NCBI RefSeq assembly: GCF_013315265.1
Contig: NZ_JABUFE010000008.1
Location: 107,027 to 171,026 of the forward strand
DNA length: 64,000 nucleotides
Direction of reading: 5' to 3'
DNA from: Parasulfitobacter algicola
Lineage (GTDB): Bacteria > Pseudomonadota > Alphaproteobacteria > Rhodobacterales > Rhodobacteraceae
A program made the position numbers and the translations under genes. The notes under the pieces are model-generated. The model made no database searches and was not told the DNA's origin. It worked only from the letters and a program-made list of their open reading frames with translations. Shown here piece by piece: positions 58,518 to 64,000 of this stretch; position 1 is the stretch's first letter; each line of letters starts with the position of its first letter.

Positions 58518-58723
58518 TAGTCCTTTCCAGTTAAGAGGGGCGAAATACCCGATTATGATCTATGGTTTGTGAGGTCGAATATCAGTATGGTTCATGGGTT
58601 CTTCATTGATTTTTCATTTTTGTTCGATGGCCTGGTCGGTTTCATATCGTTTTATGTCGGATAGACTGGTCTTACCCTCTGGAATTGCGCCAAACTGTGA
58701 AAAACATAAAGCGGAGTCGTCCC

Positions 58724-61213
58724 ATGAAAACACATGTCAAAGCCCTGGTTGTCGGTGGGGGCGCTGTGGGGACCTCGATTGCCTATCATCTGGCCCGCGC
58801 AGGTTGGGACACGATGCTGCTGGAACGGGATGAGCTGACCAGCGGGTCGACCTGGCATGCGGCGGGGCTTTTGCCGTATTTCAATATGTCTTATGCGACG
58901 ACCCACATCCACGATTATTCGATCAAGTTTTATAAAGGGCTTGAGTCTGAGACCGGTCTGAACGCCGGTTTCTATGTCGTGGGCAACCTGCGGATGGCCC
59001 AAACCGACGCGCGGATGGATGAATATATGCTTTATGCGTCCACGGCTGAAACATGCGGTGTGCCATATGAATGGCTGTCACCTGCGCAGATCAAGGATCG
59101 CTATCCGCTGGTCCGGACCGAGGACTTGAAAGGCGCGATCTATCATCCGACCGACGGCTATATCAATCCCGCCGATGTGACCATGGCCATGGCCAAGGGC
59201 GTGCGGCAGCACGGCGCGGTGATTGAACGCAAATGGCAGGTGGATGGCTATGACTGGACCGGGTCTGAGTGGCGGGTGACGGTCACGAAGATGGTGGAAA
59301 AGGGCGGCAACCTTGTGCCCTCGGACGAGCAGACGGTTATCACCGCCGAACATGTGGTCACGGCCACGGGTAACCATGCGCAGCGGACGGCGCAGCTTTT
59401 GGGTTTGAAAATCCCGGCCATTCCGGTTGAGCATCAATATATCGTCACCGAACCCGATCCGGCGCTGGTTGAGTGGCGCAAATCCAACCCTGAACACCCT
59501 GTGCTGCGGGACGCCGACGCCAAGTGGTACGTACGTGAAGAACGCGGCGGCTGGATCCTGGGCCCTTATGAACGCAATGCCCCTGCGCGGTTTGAATATG
59601 CTGTGCCCGATAGCTTCCGCGCCGATCTGTTCCCGCTGGACCTTGAGCGGATCGAGGAAGAATACCTAAGCATGATCCACCGTATTCCATCCTCGGAAAC
59701 CGTGGGGCTGAAGGACGACTATAACGGTCCGATCTGCTATACGCCCGACGGCAATCCCTTGCTGGGGCCTGCGCCGGGGCTGCAGAACATGTGGCTGGCC
59801 GAGGGGTTCAGTTTTGGCATCACTGCCGCGGGTGGGGCAGGGCATTACCTTGCGCAACTGATGGTCGAGGGCGAGGCCGAGATTGACATGGCCAGCCTTG
59901 ATCCCAAACGCTATGGGCCCTGGATGACCACCGAATACGCCGCCCGCAAGAATGAAGAGGCGTATGAGCACGTCTATATCCTGCACCATCCGGACGAAGA
60001 ACGCCCGGCCTGTCGCCCCCTGCGCACCAGCCCGGCCTATGACCGGCAAAAAGCGGCGGGGGCTCAGTTCGGGCAGGTCAACGGATGGGAACGGCCGAAT
60101 TATTATGCACCTGACGGGTTCAATGACCACGACAGCCGCAGCTTCCGCCGCGGCGGGTGGTGGCAATATGCTGTGGACGAGGCGAAAGCGATCCGCAGCG
60201 GTGTTGGTCTGATCGATGCCACGGCCTTTGCCAAACATCGCATCAGCGGCCCGGGCGCGACGGCGTTTCTGGATTGGTTCACCTGCAACCGTCTGCCCAA
60301 GGTCGGGCGGATCAACCTGACCTATGCGCTGACCAGTCATGGCACGACCCGCACTGAATATACCATCGTGCGGGTTGCGGAGGATGATTATTACCTGATT
60401 TCCGCAGGCGCATGGCATGCCTATGATCAGGATTATCTCTATAACGCGATCATGGATAAGGAACCCGAGTTCGGCCGCATCAACGAAGAGGACGTGACGA
60501 CCCAATGGGGCGTCTTCGCAATTGCAGGGCCAAAGTCGCGGGATGTGCTGCAAAGCCTGGTCAGGGATGCTGACCCCGAAACTGTGTTAAGCAACAAGCG
60601 CTTCCCATGGCTGTCTATGCGCAACATCGAACTGGGTATGTGCCCGGTGCGTGCGGTTCGTGTGGCCTATACGGGCGAGTTGGGGTGGGAACTGCATCAC
60701 CCGATCGAGATGCAGAACTATCTTTGGGATCAGCTGATGGCCGCAGGCGAACCCCATGGGCTGAAGCTGGTGGGCGCGCGGGCGCAAAACTGGTTGCGGC
60801 AGGAAAAAAGCTATCGCGCTTTTGGTACAGAACTGGGCCGCGACGCGACGCCGCTTGAGGCTGGCTTGGACCGCTTTGTGGATCTGGACAAGGACTACCA
60901 CGGCAAGCAGGCGATGCTGGACATCGGGGTACGGTTCAAATGCGCGACGTTCCTGATTGATGGCCGATCGGATGCGGACCCCTGGGGGCGTGAGGCGCTT
61001 TATCATGGCGACACGCGCGTCGGGCGCCTGACCTCGGGAGGGTATTCGGTGCATTTCGGTAAATCCATCGGGATGGGCTATGTCACACCGGATCTGGCCG
61101 TACCTGGCACCAGGATGAAGGTTAAGATGTTTGACCAGCTTTGGGACGCAGAAGTGGCAGAAGACAGCCCATATGACCCCAAAAACGCAACAATTCGTGT
61201 CGATATCGGATGA
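58724..61213 (+). CDS. FAD-dependent oxidoreductase fused to GcvT domain (dimethylglycine/sarcosine dehydrogenase-like)
   Basis: 829 aa from the ATG at 58724, with GGAG upstream; the longer frame to 58685 is less likely. N-terminal FAD domain VVGGGAVGTSIAYHLARAGW and DELTSGSTWHAAGLLPYFN (the His that covalently holds FAD in the family), then a GcvT-type aminomethyltransferase domain in the C-terminal half (RISGPGATAFLDWFTCN, VRVAYTGELGWELHHPIEM). Predicted to demethylate an N-methyl compound and pass the one-carbon unit to tetrahydrofolate. The substrate is not fixed by sequence. Confidence 0.9.
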   Translation: MKTHVKALVVGGGAVGTSIAYHLARAGWDTMLLERDELTSGSTWHAAGLLPYFNMSYATTHIHDYSIKFYKGLESETGLNAGFYVVGNLRMAQTDARMDEYMLYASTAETCGVPYEWLSPAQIKDRYPLVRTEDLKGAIYHPTDGYINPADVTMAMAKGVRQHGAVIERKWQVDGYDWTGSEWRVTVTKMVEKGGNLVPSDEQTVITAEHVVTATGNHAQRTAQLLGLKIPAIPVEHQYIVTEPDPALVEWRKSNPEHPVLRDADAKWYVREERGGWILGPYERNAPARFEYAVPDSFRADLFPLDLERIEEEYLSMIHRIPSSETVGLKDDYNGPICYTPDGNPLLGPAPGLQNMWLAEGFSFGITAAGGAGHYLAQLMVEGEAEIDMASLDPKRYGPWMTTEYAARKNEEAYEHVYILHHPDEERPACRPLRTSPAYDRQKAAGAQFGQVNGWERPNYYAPDGFNDHDSRSFRRGGWWQYAVDEAKAIRSGVGLIDATAFAKHRISGPGATAFLDWFTCNRLPKVGRINLTYALTSHGTTRTEYTIVRVAEDDYYLISAGAWHAYDQDYLYNAIMDKEPEFGRINEEDVTTQWGVFAIAGPKSRDVLQSLVRDADPETVLSNKRFPWLSMRNIELGMCPVRAVRVAYTGELGWELHHPIEMQNYLWDQLMAAGEPHGLKLVGARAQNWLRQEKSYRAFGTELGRDATPLEAGLDRFVDLDKDYHGKQAMLDIGVRFKCATFLIDGRSDADPWGREALYHGDTRVGRLTSGGYSVHFGKSIGMGYVTPDLAVPGTRMKVKMFDQLWDAEVAEDSPYDPKNATIRVDIG

Positions 61214-61313
61214 TCGGATCAAAATAAGTAAGCAATTGCCAAGCCTTCTCCCTGATTTTGCCTTAATCTATGGTAACGTTGATTCCACTGGGGATAAGTG
61301 GGGGCATGACATA

Positions 61314-61943
61314 ATGCATATGTCTAAAATTGAGTTGACATCAAACAGACTACTTCCGGGGCTGTCATCGGATGCACAGGTGCGGACACCTTGTGGTCCA
61401 CGCCGGATCGAATTCATACGGCCGGGCGATTTGATCATCACCCGTGATCGTGGATTGCAACCTGTTCGAATGGTCTGGAGCTATTGTCTGGAAGATGTCC
61501 AGCATCCAACTGAAAAACCACGTGTGCCGGTTTGCCTGAACACCCGTGCCATTGGTCCTATGATGCCATCTCGTAGTCTTGTGTTGGCGCCGGATCACAA
61601 GGTTTTGGTACCATCTTATCTGGTGGCCAGTTCTGTAACCGATCAGGGATCTTTGCTTGCGGCAAGCGGTCTGGCAGGATGCAGCAAGGACGCGTTTTAC
61701 GACAATAGCAAAACAAAGATTGAGTTCTATAATCTGGTGTTTGATTGTCACGAGATCATTTTTGCCAACGGCCTGCCGGTGGAAACGTTCCATCCAACAG
61801 TCGAAGCTCTATCGCACGTCGATGAAGACGCACGACGAGAAATCCAAGCGCGCTTTCCAATCCTGAAAAAGAAGAAAGATCCGTTCCCCGCAGCAGATTA
61901 TCAAACGATTGCTGCGTCGGATTATCTGCCCGCGTACGCCTGA
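61314..61943 (+). CDS. Hint-domain protein lacking the catalytic Cys
   Basis: About 209 aa from 61314 (or 207 from 61320); the frame further upstream overlaps the previous gene. RRIEFIRPGDLIITRDRGLQ followed by PVRMVW is the Hint_2 signature, and FANGLPVETFHP ends the domain. At the usual Cys-start position (CFxxGT in active members) the sequence is GLSSDA, so self-splicing chemistry is not expected. The short basic C-terminus has KKKKDP. Convergent with the MFS gene, 3' ends overlapping by 22 bases. Confidence 0.8.
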   Translation: MHMSKIELTSNRLLPGLSSDAQVRTPCGPRRIEFIRPGDLIITRDRGLQPVRMVWSYCLEDVQHPTEKPRVPVCLNTRAIGPMMPSRSLVLAPDHKVLVPSYLVASSVTDQGSLLAASGLAGCSKDAFYDNSKTKIEFYNLVFDCHEIIFANGLPVETFHPTVEALSHVDEDARREIQARFPILKKKKDPFPAADYQTIAASDYLPAYA

Positions 61944-63109
61944 TCTGTCTGCAGTGTTACTATGGATGATTTCTTGCGAGGCCTAACGCAGTAGGCTGTC
62001 AATAAAAGTGACAGCACTGTTGCGACAATTGCCGCGTAAAATCCGGTTAGTCCGGACGCTGGAATAACAAGAATAAACAAGGCACCGCCAAGACGGGCTG
62101 CAATAATGTCCATGCTTGCGATGCGACCGTGCTGGGCCTTGTGGCTTAGACGAAATGCAAAGTCTGTTGTGGGTGCATTGTTCAATGCCATGCCCGCACC
62201 GATGAAAATCGCAGCCAATGCGTCGGTCATGACAGATGCATCAAATCCGCAAAAGATAACAATGCCGATCAGATTGGAAATCACGCCAATATTCAGAAAC
62301 GCCGCGATATTCGTGCGACGCCCGATACGTGAGATGATATAATTTCCAAAGCTAAAGACAGCCCACAAAAGAAACAGGATGAATCCAAGCGTGGTGAAAC
62401 TGCCGCTTTCGCCATCAAACGTTAAAGACAGCGCCACGATAAACCACGTTGTCATTCCGTAATTCAAAAAGACATAAACCATAATGGCCCATACCTTTGG
62501 GCCCATCTTACGCGGCTTTTCTTTTGTCTCGGCCACAGTGTCTTTGACCAAACTATAATCTGTCACATCGCGTGGTGATGGCAGCCCAAACAAGGCCAAT
62601 GCAGCCGCAGCCGGAACCATCATCCAGCCAACGTGCCAGCTGAACTCTTCCGTTAAAAGCGACGCGATAAAGGGATAGCAGGCTGCTGCCGCACCCGTTA
62701 GCATGCCCCAAAACCCTAAGGCGGCAATTGGATCATTCGGCTTTCGTGCGGCCAAAAGGGCAGGCACCATAGGTGAAAACAGTCCTGCACCCACGCCTTG
62801 CATGATCCTGAATATCAATGCCTGGTCCATTGTCTGGGCAAACAGCACGGCAATTGCAGAACCGCAAAACAATGACGTCCCGATCGCAAAGACAACTTCG
62901 CGTGACAGTTTATCGCCAAGCCATCCGCCGATGACAACAGATATGACAAGGGCAACACTGTAAACGCTGACCAACCAAGGCGCTGTATTTTCATCAACAC
63001 CAATGGACGCGGCCATACCATTCAAAATCATCGGAAAGGTGGTGATTTCGATCACATAGGCAATGCTGGCCAGCATGATGCCGTAAGCTGGAATACCATT
63101 AAGGCGCAC
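61922..63109 (-). CDS. MFS transporter
   Basis: About 395 aa from the GTG at 63109 (N-terminus RLNGIPAYGIMLASIAYVIE); the ATG at 63148 is an alternative. Twelve hydrophobic segments. GGWLGDKLSREVVFAIGTSL is motif A, and RIMQGVGAGLFSPMVPALLA is the helix-4 signature. Substrate unknown. It overlaps the end of the DUF6065 gene by 11 bases and belongs to the same transcript. Confidence 0.87.
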   Translation of the reverse strand: MRLNGIPAYGIMLASIAYVIEITTFPMILNGMAASIGVDENTAPWLVSVYSVALVISVVIGGWLGDKLSREVVFAIGTSLFCGSAIAVLFAQTMDQALIFRIMQGVGAGLFSPMVPALLAARKPNDPIAALGFWGMLTGAAAACYPFIASLLTEEFSWHVGWMMVPAAAALALFGLPSPRDVTDYSLVKDTVAETKEKPRKMGPKVWAIMVYVFLNYGMTTWFIVALSLTFDGESGSFTTLGFILFLLWAVFSFGNYIISRIGRRTNIAAFLNIGVISNLIGIVIFCGFDASVMTDALAAIFIGAGMALNNAPTTDFAFRLSHKAQHGRIASMDIIAARLGGALFILVIPASGLTGFYAAIVATVLSLLLTAYCVRPRKKSSIVTLQTDQAYAGR

Positions 63110-63890
63110 TTGGATCGCTCTTTCGTCTTTTGCGCGCGGTCTTGGCATAATCACCCGGCACGCGTTTATCACCCACGCGCTCAACTATGGTCGCGCGATA
63201 ATCATTCCAGTCTTCCTCTGAAAGTTCACTCATTGCGCCAACCTTATTCACGCTTTGGTTGATTTTCGGATTAAGATGGCTGCGATGCAAGGGTTGAATC
63301 GTAAAAAGTGGGTGATCGCGCTTAAAGTCAACGCGGGTATCGGTTTTTGTCAGCCGTATGTTTGTGAAAAGAGGGCCAAACCAGCGATCTGTCTCAACCA
63401 CGCCTTCGAATCCCTGGAAGTGCTGATTCTTTGGAAGGTTGGCAGGTTCGCGGATCAAAAGGCACCAATCTGGTGCTGTACGCGCGATCAGACCGGACCA
63501 AATCTGCAATACCCCCGGTTGTAGAACGGATGCCAGAAAGGGTGGGGAATACCCGCGAATATCTTCGGGACAATTGGCGTCAAACTCGGCCGCAAACTTT
63601 GGGAACTGAGCAGCATCCAAGGGCATCCAGTCTGATGCGCCATCATAGGTCCAGAAAATTTGTGTTCCGTCCCAGGTCAGGGAAAAATCAATAGGTGGAA
63701 AAACATACCATCCCAAACCAGACGCAACCCGGATCGGTTCGCAGTAACGATAGGCACGCAGTGGCAACGTGCCACCGGCCGCCTGATCGGCTGGTACAGG
63801 CTGGCTGGCGCTTGGCACCATCCTGTAAAACGTCGCCAGCGCGCTGTCAGGCAGCACGCTGGTGTCAGTGGTCTTTTGACCGTCATGCAT
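63099..63890 (-). CDS. DUF6065 family protein
   Basis: 263 aa, soluble. LRAYRYCEPIRVASGLGWYV and FPPIDFSLTWDGTQIFWTYD are the family mark. The C-terminal third is basic (KTARKRRKSDPSAP). No enzyme function known to me. The ATG lies 8 bases after the stop of the upstream truncated gene, with no strong ribosome binding site of its own, so coupled translation is likely. Confidence 0.85.
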   Translation of the reverse strand: MHDGQKTTDTSVLPDSALATFYRMVPSASQPVPADQAAGGTLPLRAYRYCEPIRVASGLGWYVFPPIDFSLTWDGTQIFWTYDGASDWMPLDAAQFPKFAAEFDANCPEDIRGYSPPFLASVLQPGVLQIWSGLIARTAPDWCLLIREPANLPKNQHFQGFEGVVETDRWFGPLFTNIRLTKTDTRVDFKRDHPLFTIQPLHRSHLNPKINQSVNKVGAMSELSEEDWNDYRATIVERVGDKRVPGDYAKTARKRRKSDPSAP

Positions 63891-63898
63891 TGCGGTAA

Positions 63899-64000
63899 TT
63901 ACGCAGCAATGTCGAACGCAGGCGATTTATTGGCGATGTGAACGCGACCCGCATCTTCACAATCTGTGCTGAACGCAGGTGATTTGTTCGCGATATGCAC
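63899..64000 (-). CDS. C-terminus of an unknown protein with a repeated decapeptide (5' end outside window)
   Basis: 33 codons plus stop are visible. The decapeptide VHIANKSPAF occurs twice, with a 9-residue spacer (STDCEDAGR) between, and the end is DIAA. The codons of the two repeats differ at several third positions, so the repeat is kept at protein level. The rest of the protein is outside the window. It is the upstream neighbour of DUF6065 and the MFS transporter in one tight run. Confidence 0.75.
   Translation of the reverse strand: MHIANKSPAFSTDCEDAGRVHIANKSPAFDIAA

Overview
The window looks like a chromosomal segment of a marine Rhodobacterales (roseobacter-type) alphaproteobacterium. 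The protein families and gene orders point there: zwf-pgl-pgi, surE-pcm-nlpD, rsfS-rlmH-gpmI-envC-ctpA, bactofilin beside an M23 peptidase, a complete leucine-degradation operon, a DmdC-like acyl-CoA dehydrogenase and a GcvT/FAD fusion dehydrogenase. The genus cannot be fixed by eye. No prophage, transposase, rRNA or CRISPR array was seen. One tRNA (Val, TAC) is present.

Layout. 1-1761 is the 3' part of RNase E. 1973-5776 holds zwf, pgl and pgi, which feed glucose-6-phosphate into the Entner-Doudoroff or pentose phosphate route. 6338-8347 encodes a glycosyltransferase and a HAD phosphatase that probably make a glycosylglycerate compatible solute. 8711-14908 carries an AbrB-type permease, an orphan Pro/Trp-rich protein, surE-pcm-nlpD, an SDR, bioY and a DUF1284 protein, followed by purF. 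16515-24304 contains an OmpA-type protein, small hypothetical genes, the rsfS-rlmH-gpmI-envC-ctpA operon and a DUF2189 membrane protein. 24283-29082 carries an MFS drug transporter, bactofilin, an M23 peptidase, a DUF455 protein and bcp. 29174-36574 holds an AsmA-like giant, queA, an MFS protein, DUF924 and MipA.

36598-47999 is a leucine/isovalerate catabolic operon (ivd, mccB, mccA, mvaB, liuC-like hydratase) running isovaleryl-CoA to acetoacetate plus acetyl-CoA. It is interleaved with small, lower-GC secreted or membrane protein genes and headed by a 20-bp palindromic operator candidate. Three copies of a GC-rich palindromic repeat lie in and after this operon. One copy is inserted in frame inside mccA.

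48124-57707 holds a GFA-family protein, moaA, a lipoprotein, a P450, an HU-like protein with a basic tail, a phosphatase, tRNA-Val, an acyl-CoA dehydrogenase with its MerR regulator, and panBC. 57789-61213 carries an alpha carbonic anhydrase and the GcvT/FAD dehydrogenase. 61314-64000 holds a degenerate Hint-domain protein facing a tight minus-strand run: the C-terminus of an unknown protein with a repeated decapeptide, a DUF6065 protein and an MFS transporter. That run is cut by the window edge and is one of the two places most worth following up. The other is the repeat inside mccA.
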